Source of the DNA: Bdellovibrionales bacterium | Lineage (GTDB): Bacteria > Bdellovibrionota > UBA1018 > CAIMNF01 | Length of the DNA: 64,000 nucleotides | Assembly: GCA_018266375.1 (NCBI GenBank) | Contig: JAFEAO010000006.1 | Coordinates: 62,001-126,000, forward strand | Direction of reading: 5' to 3' | Shown here: one piece after another, positions 43,289 through 52,296 of the stretch | Position numbering within the stretch: the stretch's first letter is position 1 | Layout of the letters: each line of letters opens with the position of its first letter | Position numbers and translations under genes: made by a program | Notes under the pieces: model-generated | Seen by the model: only the letters and a program-made list of their open reading frames with translations | Told to the model about the DNA's origin: nothing | Databases searched by the model: none

Positions 43289-44674
43289 ATGAGTAAGTAC
43301 AAAGGCAAAAAGGTGCTGATCGTTGGCTGTGGAACTTCGGGCACCGCGGTGGCGAAATATTTAGTCAAGCAAGGTGCGCGCGTAATGATCACCGACACCA
43401 AACAACGCACGGAGCTCTCAGAGGTCCTGAAAGAAATCGGCGACATGAAAATCGAGTTCGAATTCGGCGGACACCAGGAGCGTTCGTTCTTGGGCGCGGA
43501 ACTCATCATTGTGAGCCCGGGGATCAACACCGTGAATCACCAACTTGTTCAGGCTGCCAAAGCCAAAGGTACTCCGGTCACGAGCGAGATCGAGCTCGCG
43601 GTTTCCGAACTCGAGCAGCCTTTGATCGCCATTACCGGCACGAACGGCAAATCAACCGTGACGATGATGGCGGGCGAGATGTTCAAGTCTGATAACAAGC
43701 CCTGCTTTGTCGGCGGGAACTTGGGTACGCCACTCATTGAGTACGTCAACGCCGGCCAGCCGGGTCAGGTCGCAGTGACCGAGCTTTCCAGTTACCAGCT
43801 CGAACTCACCGACAAGATGGTTCCGGCGGTTGCGATCTTTACGAATATCGATCAAGACCACCTCGATCGTTATGGCTCGATGGAAAATTACATTGCGGCT
43901 AAGAAGCGCTTGCTCAGGGTGTGCGATCGCAACTCTTGGGTAGTCCTCAACTACGATGATCCGGTCTTGCAAGGCTTCGCCAACGAGACGGTGGGCAAAG
44001 TCGTGTGGTTTACCATGAAGAATCCGATGCAAGTCGGTGGCGAGTTTGCCGAGAAGTTCTTCGGCGCCTATTATGACTCCGCTAAGAACGTGATCGTCGC
44101 AAAAGTGACGGGTAAAGAAGAGGTCTACACCCTCGATCAGTTCAAACTCTTCGGAGAACATAACAAACAGAACTTGATGGCATCATTGTGCGCCGCTCGA
44201 GTGATGGGTGTGAGCCAGCAAGCGATCCAAAACATGATCATTTCTTACAAGGGACTCGCGCATCGGCTCGAGTTTGTCCGCAAAAAGGATGGGGTCTACT
44301 TCTTTAACGACTCGAAAGCGACCAATATTCAGAGTGTTCAAGCCGCTTTGACGTCTTACAAGCGGTCTCCGATCATCCTGATCGCCGGCGGTAAGGACAA
44401 AAACATGGAATTTGCGCCACTGGGGCCTCTCGTGAAGCAAAAAGTGAAGCTTTTGATCCTTGTGGGCGAGGCAAAAGAGAAGATCAACCGCTCTTTGGGG
44501 GATTTCGCCGAAACTTACCTGGTCGGAACCTTTGAAGAGGCCGTATTGATGTCGTTCCAAAAGTCCAGAAATGGGGATATCATTTTATTATCCCCGGGAT
44601 GTTCGAGTCAGGACATGTTCAGGGACTTTGAAGAACGTGGCGACTATTTCAAAAAACTGGTTAACCAGCTTTAA
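43289..44674 (+). CDS. murD: UDP-N-acetylmuramoyl-L-alanine:D-glutamate ligase
   Basis: This is a 461-residue cytoplasmic ATP-dependent ligase of the Mur family. It has a dinucleotide-binding-like N-terminus (LIVGCGTSGTA), ATP loop GTNGKSTV at 117-124, then IFTNIDQDHLDRYG, and the C-terminal IILIAGGKDKNMEF. AGGAG (43272-43276) lies before the ATG. The 3' end overlaps the ftsW frame. Confidence 0.96.
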   Translation: MSKYKGKKVLIVGCGTSGTAVAKYLVKQGARVMITDTKQRTELSEVLKEIGDMKIEFEFGGHQERSFLGAELIIVSPGINTVNHQLVQAAKAKGTPVTSEIELAVSELEQPLIAITGTNGKSTVTMMAGEMFKSDNKPCFVGGNLGTPLIEYVNAGQPGQVAVTELSSYQLELTDKMVPAVAIFTNIDQDHLDRYGSMENYIAAKKRLLRVCDRNSWVVLNYDDPVLQGFANETVGKVVWFTMKNPMQVGGEFAEKFFGAYYDSAKNVIVAKVTGKEEVYTLDQFKLFGEHNKQNLMASLCAARVMGVSQQAIQNMIISYKGLAHRLEFVRKKDGVYFFNDSKATNIQSVQAALTSYKRSPIILIAGGKDKNMEFAPLGPLVKQKVKLLILVGEAKEKINRSLGDFAETYLVGTFEEAVLMSFQKSRNGDIILLSPGCSSQDMFRDFEERGDYFKKLVNQL

Positions 44675-45809
44675 GCTTTTCTTTTCAAAACAACGGGGTG
44701 GGGATGTCCTCTTGATCATCCTCGTCATGGCCATGGTGCTCTTTGGGCTCCTCATGGTCTATAGCGCTTCGTACATCTTCGCCGAAGAACGCACCGGAGA
44801 CGGTTACTCGTTCATTCGCAAACAACTCTTTTATGCGTTAGCCGGGTTCGGGGCCTTATTTGTCACGTCTCGTATCCCGCACCAGAAGTGGTATACTTGG
44901 GCGCCGATCGCGCTTGGTGTCGTCCTCTCGATGCTCATCCTGGTGATGATCCCGGGAGTGGGCGCGCGCGTGGGCGGGGCTCAGCGCTGGATCAATCTCG
45001 GGCTCTTTCGTTTTCAACCCGCCGAGCTCGCTAAGATCGTGGGCGTGATGTTTGTCGGCCGCCAGTTGGTGAGACATCAGCGTGATCTTCATGATTTCAA
45101 AAAAGGTGTGATCAGCCCGGTCGCGCTTCTGCTCCCGCTTATGGTGTTGTTGCTCTTTCAGCCGGATTTCGGTTCGACGGCGTTACTTGCTGGCACGACG
45201 TTTATCCTGATGTTTATTGCCGGCGTGCGCCCGCTTTATTTGTTCGGTGGATTATTTGGCGGTTTAGGTGCTGCAGCGATGCTCGTGATCACTTCTCCGT
45301 ACCGGATGGCGCGTGTGATGACCTTCATCGATCCTTGGCGTGATCCTGCGGGTAAAGGGTTCCAAGTCATCCAATCGATGCTTGGACTCCACAACGGCAG
45401 CCTCTTTGGTCAGGGTCTCGGGAACGGAAAAGAAAAACTGTTTTTTCTTCCGGAAGCGCACAACGATTTTATTTTTGCGGTGATCGGCGAGGAGCTCGGC
45501 TTCATCGGAATCGCCGCCGTGATCTGCGCGTATATTTTCTTTATCTATCGCGGACTCCGGATCTCCTGGAGTGCTTTGCAAGAACGTCACGACCGTTTCG
45601 GTTTCTACCTGGGCTGCGGAATTTCTCTTCTCCTCGGGATGCAGGCATTCATCAACATGGGTGTTGTGATGGGTTTGCTTCCGACCAAAGGTCTCACGCT
45701 CCCGTTTATCAGCTACGGCGGATCGGCGTTGACGTTGAACCTCATGGCGATCGGTATTCTCTACAGTATCTCTAAGGCCAACAAAGGTGCGTTCTATGAG
45801 CAAGAGTAA
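44637..45809 (+). CDS. ftsW: Septal peptidoglycan polymerase (SEDS family)
   Basis: This is an integral membrane protein of about 390 residues that polymerises glycan strands at the septum with a class B PBP. About ten helices are seen, and family-typical blocks are ARVGGAQRWINLGLFRFQPA and NMGVVMGLLPTKGLTLPFISYGG. The start is uncertain. ATG 44571 overlaps murD by 104 bases, while GTG 44637 (38-base overlap) is nearest to the first helix and was chosen. TTG 44628 is also possible. It could be RodA, but the murD-murG setting favours FtsW. Confidence 0.85.
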   Translation: MATISKNWLTSFKLFFSKQRGGDVLLIILVMAMVLFGLLMVYSASYIFAEERTGDGYSFIRKQLFYALAGFGALFVTSRIPHQKWYTWAPIALGVVLSMLILVMIPGVGARVGGAQRWINLGLFRFQPAELAKIVGVMFVGRQLVRHQRDLHDFKKGVISPVALLLPLMVLLLFQPDFGSTALLAGTTFILMFIAGVRPLYLFGGLFGGLGAAAMLVITSPYRMARVMTFIDPWRDPAGKGFQVIQSMLGLHNGSLFGQGLGNGKEKLFFLPEAHNDFIFAVIGEELGFIGIAAVICAYIFFIYRGLRISWSALQERHDRFGFYLGCGISLLLGMQAFINMGVVMGLLPTKGLTLPFISYGGSALTLNLMAIGILYSISKANKGAFYEQE

Positions 45810-46875
45810 CCGCTTGTTGGTCGCGGGTGGTGGAACCGGCGGCCATATATTGGCCGGTATAGCGGTTGCGGACGAATGGATAAAACAATTTGAAGGCCAA
45901 GCGCAGGTCTTGTTTGTCGGTGCGGAAAATGGGTTGGAGACTCGTCTAGTCCCGAAGTACGGTTATCCTCTGAAAGTATTGCGAATCGGAGCGCTGAACC
46001 GCGTGAGTCTAAAGACCCGCGCAACCACGATGTTTTTGTTACCGTTCAGTTTCTTGAAGGCGCTCTGGATTATCGTAAGTTTTAGACCGCACGCAGTACT
46101 GGGCGTAGGCGGATATGCATCGGGCCCGATGGTACTGCTTGCGCACGTGTGCTCGACTGCGTTTGGCTATCGTACGGCCATCCTTGAACAAAACTCGGTG
46201 GCGGGATTTACCAATCGCATGCTCGGACGATTCGTCCATCGCGTGTTCTGCGCGTTCGACGACGGCAAAAAGTCGTTTAACGTCGCCAAGGTTAAAGTCA
46301 CGGGCAATCCAATCCGTTCCAGCTTGAAGCGCTTGCCCGCTTCACCGATCGAGCCGTTTACTCTTTTTATCTTTGGCGGGAGTCAGGGTGCTCTTGGAAT
46401 CAACACCATGATCCTGGACGCTCTCCCGTTTTTGAAAGACCAGGGCGTTCATTTCATTCATCAGACCGGCGTAAAAGATTTCGAACGGGTGGAGCAGGGC
46501 TATGCCCGTGCGGGGGTCCAGGGTCGGATCGAAAAATTTATCGACGATATGGGTTCGTGTTACGCGCAAGCAAGTTTAGTGGTTTGCCGCTCGGGAGCAT
46601 CGTCGTTGTCGGAGCTTGCATCGGTGGGACGTGCCGCTATTTTCATCCCGTTGCCGACAGCAGCCGACAACCACCAGGAAGTAAACGCCAGGATTTACGA
46701 ACGAGCCGGGGCGTCGCTTGTTGTTCCGCAAGGTTCAATGGACGGGCGTGCGTTTGCCGATTTGATTTTAGGTTTCAAGAAAGATCCTTCCCGTATCCGC
46801 TCGATCGAGGAAAAGATCACGGCATTTTACCGCAGTGACTCGGCCCAAGCGATGGTTCAGGATTTGCGCAAATGA
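45796..46875 (+). CDS. murG: UDP-GlcNAc--lipid I N-acetylglucosaminyltransferase
   Basis: This is a 359-residue peripheral membrane enzyme that makes lipid II. It has the N-terminal GGGTGGHILAGIAVA loop, PHAVLGVGGYASGP, and in the UDP-sugar-binding half SLVVCRSGASSLSELA and IPLPTAADNHQ. ATG 45796 overlaps the ftsW stop by 14 bases, and AAAGGT lies eight bases before. The ORF would otherwise begin at 45787. Confidence 0.96.
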   Translation: MSKSNRLLVAGGGTGGHILAGIAVADEWIKQFEGQAQVLFVGAENGLETRLVPKYGYPLKVLRIGALNRVSLKTRATTMFLLPFSFLKALWIIVSFRPHAVLGVGGYASGPMVLLAHVCSTAFGYRTAILEQNSVAGFTNRMLGRFVHRVFCAFDDGKKSFNVAKVKVTGNPIRSSLKRLPASPIEPFTLFIFGGSQGALGINTMILDALPFLKDQGVHFIHQTGVKDFERVEQGYARAGVQGRIEKFIDDMGSCYAQASLVVCRSGASSLSELASVGRAAIFIPLPTAADNHQEVNARIYERAGASLVVPQGSMDGRAFADLILGFKKDPSRIRSIEEKITAFYRSDSAQAMVQDLRK

Positions 46876-48266
46876 CGGACCAGAAGAAGTATCGATTACA
46901 TTTCATCGGTATCGGCGGCATCGGTATGTCCGGTATCGCCGAGATCTTTTTGCGTCAGGGGCACTTGGTGAGCGGTTCGGATTTACAGTCGAGCGAGCAG
47001 ACCGACCGTTTGATCGCGAATGGCGCGAAGGTGTTTATCGGGCACACAGCCTCGAACGTCACCTCCGGGATTCAAACCGTCGTGGTGAGTTCAGCAGTCA
47101 AGTCCGACAACCCGGAGTACGCCGAAGCCAAGCGCTTAAAGATTCCGGTTGTCCCTCGCGCTGAGATCCTAGCCGAGATTCTTCGCGGTAAAAAAGGAAT
47201 CACGATCGCTGGTACGCACGGCAAGACCACCACCACATCGATGGTGGCGCAGGTACTGATGCAGGCGGAGCTTGATCCTACGGTTGTCGTTGGCGGTAAG
47301 GTCGAAGCCATGGGCAGCAATGCCAAATACGGCCAAGGCAATACAGTGGTGGCGGAAGCCGACGAGAGCGACGGGTCGTTTTTACTCTTGCCGGCGACTT
47401 ACACCGTGGTGACCAATATTGATTTCGATCACATGGAGTACTACCGCACGCAAGAACGTCTGGACGAAGCATTCGTGCAGTTTATAAAAAATATTCCCTT
47501 CTATGGATGCGCCTGGCTTTGCGGTGATGATGCTGGCGTGCGCCGGATCTTGCCGGAGCTCAGCAAGCCTTATCAAACTTACGGGTTTGAGTCGAAGAAT
47601 GATCTCGCTGCAACGGGAGTCAAGACGGACGGACGCATTCAGAGCGCTTCGTTGTTTTACTATGGCAAGCCGCTTGGCGATGTGGTGCTGAACGTTCTCG
47701 GGCGACACAATCTTTTGAACGCAATGGCGGCGGTCGGGATTGGACTCAGTCTCGAGATCCCTTTTGAAACCATTAGAGCGGGGCTCGCGCAGTTCCGCCA
47801 TGTTCGTCGCCGCTTTGATGAGCGTTACTACGATGCCGCTCGCGGGATCCGTGTGATCGACGATTATGGGCATCATCCGACTGAGATCAAAGCCGTACTA
47901 CAGACCGCGCGCGATACTCGCGCAAAACGGGTGGTGACGGTGTTTCAGCCGCATCGTTACTCAAGAACGCAGTTATGCTGGCGGGAGTTTCTTAGTTGTT
48001 TCGAGCAAACCGATGTTTTGTTGATGGTACCGGTGTATTCGGCGGGTGAGGAGGCAATTGAGGGAGTGACGACGACGGCGTTATTGCGTGAGATTAAAAA
48101 ACTGTATCCGTCGAAGAACGAAGTTTATCTTGAAGTTGCATCGCTTGATGCAGCTCAGGATTGGGTCGCAAAGAACAAGCAGGAAGGAGATTTGATTCTC
48201 ACTCTTGGCGCGGGATCCATCACCAAGCTCGCCCAAAAGCTCGCCCAAAAGCTCGCGACCAAATAA
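46872..48266 (+). CDS. murC: UDP-N-acetylmuramate--L-alanine ligase
   Basis: This is a 464-residue cytoplasmic Mur ligase. The N-terminal domain begins LHFIGIGGIGMSGIA, the ATP loop is GTHGKTTT (114-121), and NIDFDHMEYY and HHPTEIKAVL follow. Its ATG overlaps the murG stop (ATGA). The C-terminus ends in a short repeated stretch (KLAQKLAQKLATK) coded by a 12-base tandem repeat. murB, ddl and the fts genes that usually follow are absent. Confidence 0.96.
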   Translation: MTDQKKYRLHFIGIGGIGMSGIAEIFLRQGHLVSGSDLQSSEQTDRLIANGAKVFIGHTASNVTSGIQTVVVSSAVKSDNPEYAEAKRLKIPVVPRAEILAEILRGKKGITIAGTHGKTTTTSMVAQVLMQAELDPTVVVGGKVEAMGSNAKYGQGNTVVAEADESDGSFLLLPATYTVVTNIDFDHMEYYRTQERLDEAFVQFIKNIPFYGCAWLCGDDAGVRRILPELSKPYQTYGFESKNDLAATGVKTDGRIQSASLFYYGKPLGDVVLNVLGRHNLLNAMAAVGIGLSLEIPFETIRAGLAQFRHVRRRFDERYYDAARGIRVIDDYGHHPTEIKAVLQTARDTRAKRVVTVFQPHRYSRTQLCWREFLSCFEQTDVLLMVPVYSAGEEAIEGVTTTALLREIKKLYPSKNEVYLEVASLDAAQDWVAKNKQEGDLILTLGAGSITKLAQKLAQKLATK

Positions 48267-48270
48267 AAAA

Positions 48271-48294
48271 CCCGAAGTGGTTTCCCACCTCGGG
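48271..48294 (-). terminator. Bidirectional hairpin, minus-strand terminator for the ferritin gene
   Basis: CCCGAAGTGG (48271-48280) pairs with CCACCTCGGG (48285-48294) with one mismatch. On the minus strand it is followed by TTTTTTATTT, a standard Rho-independent terminator for the gene at 48345-48794. On the plus strand it lies five bases after the murC stop but lacks a T-run. A second perfect 8-base hairpin, CCGCCGGA/TCCGGCGG, lies at 48301-48321. Confidence 0.78.
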
Positions 48295-48344
48295 TCTAGT
48301 CCGCCGGAGAGCTTCCGGCGGAAAACTTGAACAGGAGATCGTCG

Positions 48345-48794
48345 TTAGCCTTTCTTTCGGAGCATTTTTTGGACGTCTTCGATGTGAGTCGTTTCGTCCA
48401 ACACGAATCCGCGTGCCATCTCCTCAAGCGCGATATCATCGTCTGCAACTGCGAGAGCTACGAGTTTTTTGTACAAATCGAGAGTCTCTTCTTCGTAGTG
48501 CAGGCTTTCTTTCAGAAGCACGTTGACGTCGTGATCGTGTGATTCGCGTACGTCGAGAGATTGCATCGTTGGGTGACCACCGAGAGCGGTGATTTTTTCG
48601 CCGACCTGAATCGCGTGCATCTTGGTCTCGTCCGCCTGATCGCGAAACCATTTTTGAATCGGAATCCGGTTGTGTCCCATGATCATGAACGAGTAGTGGA
48701 GGTAGCGCATGACGCCGGACATCTCGGCTTGGAAAATCTGATTCAAACAGTCGATGATTGGATTGTGTTTTGCCTTGGTTTTAGATTTTGACAT
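48345..48794 (-). CDS. Ferritin-like / bacterioferritin-type iron protein
   Basis: This is a 149-residue four-helix protein. The diiron-type residues appear as FQAEMSGVMRY, DETKMHAIQVGE, ESLHYEEETLDLY and LDETTHIEDVQ (EExxH type near the end). The HYEEE block suits a ferroxidase site. The first helix pair has ExxxH rather than ExxH, so whether it is a heme-binding bacterioferritin is open. The role is iron storage or protection against oxidative stress. It lies 19 bases from the next gene on the same strand. Confidence 0.84.
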   Translation of the reverse strand: MSKSKTKAKHNPIIDCLNQIFQAEMSGVMRYLHYSFMIMGHNRIPIQKWFRDQADETKMHAIQVGEKITALGGHPTMQSLDVRESHDHDVNVLLKESLHYEEETLDLYKKLVALAVADDDIALEEMARGFVLDETTHIEDVQKMLRKKG

Positions 48795-48813
48795 GCCTCT
48801 ATTTTACACGATT

Positions 48814-49524
48814 TTAGAGCCCGGTGCGAGCAAGAAACTTCTTTCTCGCCGCACTCGTCAAAGCCTTAACTGCGTAACGAACTTCGTCTAAATCCCATTC
48901 AAGCGAGGTTTTTAGCCCCTTCTCGCGGGCCTCAACGCTCTTCGGAAATAGGTCGTACATCGGTGCCCGAACGATATAGCAGTGCGCCGCTTTGTTGTAG
49001 GATTTGCCTTCGTTGCTCACGTCCCCCTCGAATTCACTGAAGGGAACATTTTCGACGCAGGCTTCTTTAGATTCGATGAAGATATCGGTCCATTGCTTCA
49101 TCGTTTGAGGTTTATCCGCGAATGTACGATCGATCACGCGTTCTTCTGGCGCACCATTTTCGCCTTTGACGAGCAAAAAGGGTGACACGTGAAACCACCA
49201 TTTGAAGTATTTACCGTGAGTTTTGTAGTAATAATCCTGATAAGCGTGGGTGTAGAACACGAACACTTTTTGGAGGCGCACATTTTTAGTGACCGCCAGA
49301 TCGTAGCTCCAGGTCTCGGCGCGCTGGGTGCACTCCGAGCCGGAACGTAAAAGAATCGGTTTAAGTTGCTTGAAGCCGGTTTCCATTCCGTTAAAAATGT
49401 CCGTCACTTGAGAATCGTTCTCGAAGACGGTGGGTTCGTAAGTCGTCGCGTACGACGAAGCGGACGTGAGTAGAGCGATGAGGGCGAGGGTCAGTTTACA
49501 TGTGAGTGAGGTTGGGGTTTTCAT
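48814..49524 (-). CDS. Secreted hypothetical protein
   Basis: This is a 236-residue protein with a signal peptide (LALIALLTSASSYA). Mature features include KQLKPILLRSGSECTQRAETWSYD and HVSPFLLVKGENG, with four cysteines. No family is recognised. ATG 49524 has AGGAGAG upstream. The open frame continues to 49650 but has no signal there. It may share a transcript with the ferritin gene. Confidence 0.62.
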   Translation of the reverse strand: MKTPTSLTCKLTLALIALLTSASSYATTYEPTVFENDSQVTDIFNGMETGFKQLKPILLRSGSECTQRAETWSYDLAVTKNVRLQKVFVFYTHAYQDYYYKTHGKYFKWWFHVSPFLLVKGENGAPEERVIDRTFADKPQTMKQWTDIFIESKEACVENVPFSEFEGDVSNEGKSYNKAAHCYIVRAPMYDLFPKSVEAREKGLKTSLEWDLDEVRYAVKALTSAARKKFLARTGL

Positions 49525-49541
49525 ATTTCTCTCCTGTTCGG

Positions 49542-49565
49542 CCTGTTTTGTATCCAAAAAACAGG
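49542..49565. promoter_or_regulatory. Perfect 8-base dyad in divergent region
   Basis: CCTGTTTT and AAAACAGG flank an 8-base spacer in the 124-base gap between the leftward secreted protein gene and the rightward phosphoesterase gene. It sits close to the leftward gene's ribosome-binding site. It is likely an operator or autoregulatory site, because the A-rich arms do not form a terminator for either gene. Confidence 0.45.
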
Positions 49566-49648
49566 TATGAGTGAAATTCAAAGTTTTAATATACCTATGA
49601 ATACCGTTCATGTTAAATTGTGGTACTATATAAATATAAGGCGAGGAC

Positions 49649-51070
49649 ATGGATAGCCCGAAGCTTCACACCATCGTATTGAGTGATCTCCATTTAGCGG
49701 ACGCTGAGCTCGGACAGCCTGGCCGTTCTTTATGGAAACGTTACAAGCGTCCGAAATATTTTATCGATTCGAGCTTCGGACGCATGCTCGATTACGTTCA
49801 ACGCGAGACTCAAGGCGATCTGGCCGAGCTGGTCTTAAACGGAGATATCTTTGACTTCGATTCCGTGACCCGTCTTCCGCTTCATACGAGGTTTCATGTT
49901 TCTTGGCTCGAAAAAAAACGTGGTCTGTTTCCGGAGGAAGAAAAGTCCCGATTTAAAATCGAGACCATTTTGCACGACCATCCTGTCTGGGTGGATTCAC
50001 TTAGAAAGTTCATTCAAAACGGAAATCGCATCGTTTTCATCATCGGGAACCACGATATTGAGATGCATTGGCCGGTAGTTCAAAAAGAAATCGTGAAAGC
50101 GCTTCATCTAAACGAGGAAGAAGAACTGCGAGTCCGCTTCTGCGAATGGTTTTATATTTCCAACAACGACACGGCGATCGAGCATGGCAATCAATACGAC
50201 GATTATTGTGTTGCCGCGAACCCAATTCACCCGCTAATTAAAAAAGGCAAGAGCGTGCAAGTGCGCCTGCCTTTCGGGAACATCACGAGCCGCTACATGA
50301 TTAACGGCATGGGCCTCTTCAATCCACACGTTGAGGGCTCGTTCCTGATGGCACTACCGGATTACTTTAGATTTTTTTACAAGTATGCGTTGAAAGTGCA
50401 ACCATGGTTACCCCTCAGTTGGCTCTGGAGCTCTACTGTCTCGTTTTGGATGACGATGACCGATGCGATTTTGCCGTCGATGCGCGATCCGCTCTTCATC
50501 GAGCAAAGGGTGGAAGAAATCGCTCGCAAAGCAAACGCCACTCCGACGATGGTACGGATGATGAACGAGTTGCGCACCCATCCGGCGATTTTCAATCCGA
50601 TCAAAGTCGCGCGAGAGCTTTGGCTCGACCGTTTCTTGCTTCTCATGCTTATCGTGTTCGTGAGCTTCGAGCTTTACGCGACCATCAACATGATCCGGCC
50701 CCTGTCTTGGATTTGGTTCCTGCTGTTTTTTATTCTTTCGGTGCCTCTGTTGTTTTTCTACTCGCGTAACATTAAAAGCGAGATCATCGCGTCTACCGAA
50801 GAGGCGTTAAAACAGGCGCCACTCGTGATCCGTATCACCGGAACGCAAAGAGTGATTTTTGGCCATACCCACCGGGAGATGCACACTTATGTGGATCAGA
50901 CGGAGGTCATTAATACAGGCACTTGGTCGCCGGCCTTCAAAGACCCGGAATGCCGCGAATCCTACGGAAGTAAATGCTTTGCATGGATAAAACCGACCGA
51001 ATCGACCCGTGAAGCCAAGCTTTTGGTCTGGAAAGACCCTGGAGTTGAGCCCATTCCTGTGCGAAAATAG
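49649..51070 (+). CDS. Membrane-associated metallophosphoesterase
   Basis: This is a 473-residue protein of the calcineurin-like phosphoesterase fold. The metal-site blocks are LSDLHLADAE, LNGDIFDFDS, IGNHDIEMHW and IFGHTHREMHTY. Between the last two lies a long insertion, and at about residues 325-375 two membrane helices (LLMLIVFVSFELYA and WFLLFFILSVPLLFF). The fold resembles LpxH-type phosphoesterases, but the insertion is unlike them. The substrate is unknown. Confidence 0.82.
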   Translation: MDSPKLHTIVLSDLHLADAELGQPGRSLWKRYKRPKYFIDSSFGRMLDYVQRETQGDLAELVLNGDIFDFDSVTRLPLHTRFHVSWLEKKRGLFPEEEKSRFKIETILHDHPVWVDSLRKFIQNGNRIVFIIGNHDIEMHWPVVQKEIVKALHLNEEEELRVRFCEWFYISNNDTAIEHGNQYDDYCVAANPIHPLIKKGKSVQVRLPFGNITSRYMINGMGLFNPHVEGSFLMALPDYFRFFYKYALKVQPWLPLSWLWSSTVSFWMTMTDAILPSMRDPLFIEQRVEEIARKANATPTMVRMMNELRTHPAIFNPIKVARELWLDRFLLLMLIVFVSFELYATINMIRPLSWIWFLLFFILSVPLLFFYSRNIKSEIIASTEEALKQAPLVIRITGTQRVIFGHTHREMHTYVDQTEVINTGTWSPAFKDPECRESYGSKCFAWIKPTESTREAKLLVWKDPGVEPIPVRK

Positions 51071-51075
51071 TGCTC

Positions 51076-52290
51076 ATGGAACCCATCACGTTCGCCTCAA
51101 TTGAAACCGCTTGGAAGGTGTTGCATCCTATCCTGCCGGTCACGCCGCTCATCCGTAATGAGTGGCTTTCCAAAAAATACGAGTGCGACGTTTATCTCAA
51201 GCTCGAGATCGCGCAACCGATCGGTTCCTTTAAGATCCGCGGAGCGACCCATCGGATTTCGCTTTTGTCTGAAGCCGAGAAAAAGAAAGGCGTCATTGCC
51301 GCAAGCGCGGGCAACCACGCTCAAGGCGTCGCGTGGGGCGCTCGTCATTTTAACACTAACGCGTTGATCGTGATGCCGGAGACGGCTCCGCTCATGAAGA
51401 TTCAAAATACCTCCGCGCTCGGAGCGACCATTCATCTCGAGGGCGAAAACTACGACGATAGTTTTCAAGTGGCGCTGAAGATCGCCAAAGAAACCGGCCG
51501 CACGTATATTCACGCATTCCATGACCCGGCAGTCATCGCCGGACAAGGCACGGCGGGGATTGAAATTTTACAGCAACTTCCGGACGTAGACTTCGTTGTC
51601 GGTTCCATGGGAGGCGGAGGAATGCTCGCGGGTGTCGGCGTCGCGATCAAAAACTCCCGTCCAAAAGCCAAGGTCATCGGCTGTCAGGCAACCAATGCTT
51701 CATCGATGGTGGCATCGCTGAAAAAACACAAACTCACTACGACCGATTTCTTAGGCACCTTCGCCGACGGGATATCGGTTAAAGCGGCGAACCCTGATCT
51801 TTTTAAGGTTCTTGAAACCGTCGTCGACGAAGTATTCAGCTGCGAAGAGGAAGAGATCGCGATGAACGTCCTCCAGTTCATGGAGACGGCGAAGATCGTC
51901 GTCGAAGGTAGTGGCGCCGTTGTTTTGGGCGCGCTCGATCGTTATGTCGAGCAGATGCACGGCAAGAAAGTGGTCTTAGTGGTAAGCGGCGGGAACATCG
52001 ACGTGAACCTAGTCTCCCGTATTATTGATCGCGGATTGATCCGCTTGGGACGCCGGATCCACTTGAAGGTTCAGATTAGCGACCGCCCCGGTTCGTTATC
52101 AAAGCTCACGTCCTTGATCGGAGCGTTGAAAGCCAATATCTTGCAAGCGACACACGACCGATCGGATCGCGCGATCAAGTTGGATGAGACGGAAGTGGAA
52201 CTTATGCTTGAAACTCGCGGACCGGAGCATTCGGCGGAAGTAATCGACGCGCTCGAGAAGCATTGCAAACGCGTTGAGATGATGGACTAA
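51076..52290 (+). CDS. ilvA: Threonine ammonia-lyase (serine/threonine dehydratase)
   Basis: This is a 404-residue PLP enzyme deaminating threonine to 2-oxobutanoate for isoleucine synthesis or threonine breakdown. The PLP lysine is in GSFKIRG (Lys53), with the phosphate loop SMGGGGMLAGV and a Ser in SAGNHAQGVAW. A C-terminal ACT domain (LKVQISDRPGSLSKLTSLIG) suggests regulation by an amino acid. The shape also matches TdcB-type catabolic enzymes, so the symbol is tentative. ATG 51076 follows the previous stop by five bases. Confidence 0.88.
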   Translation: MEPITFASIETAWKVLHPILPVTPLIRNEWLSKKYECDVYLKLEIAQPIGSFKIRGATHRISLLSEAEKKKGVIAASAGNHAQGVAWGARHFNTNALIVMPETAPLMKIQNTSALGATIHLEGENYDDSFQVALKIAKETGRTYIHAFHDPAVIAGQGTAGIEILQQLPDVDFVVGSMGGGGMLAGVGVAIKNSRPKAKVIGCQATNASSMVASLKKHKLTTTDFLGTFADGISVKAANPDLFKVLETVVDEVFSCEEEEIAMNVLQFMETAKIVVEGSGAVVLGALDRYVEQMHGKKVVLVVSGGNIDVNLVSRIIDRGLIRLGRRIHLKVQISDRPGSLSKLTSLIGALKANILQATHDRSDRAIKLDETEVELMLETRGPEHSAEVIDALEKHCKRVEMMD

Positions 52291-52296
52291 AGCCCC

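Noticed and set aside
48231-48255. Possible CRISPR-like repeat at the end of murC
   Set aside because: Only two and a half 12-base units with no spacers, and they are in the coding frame.
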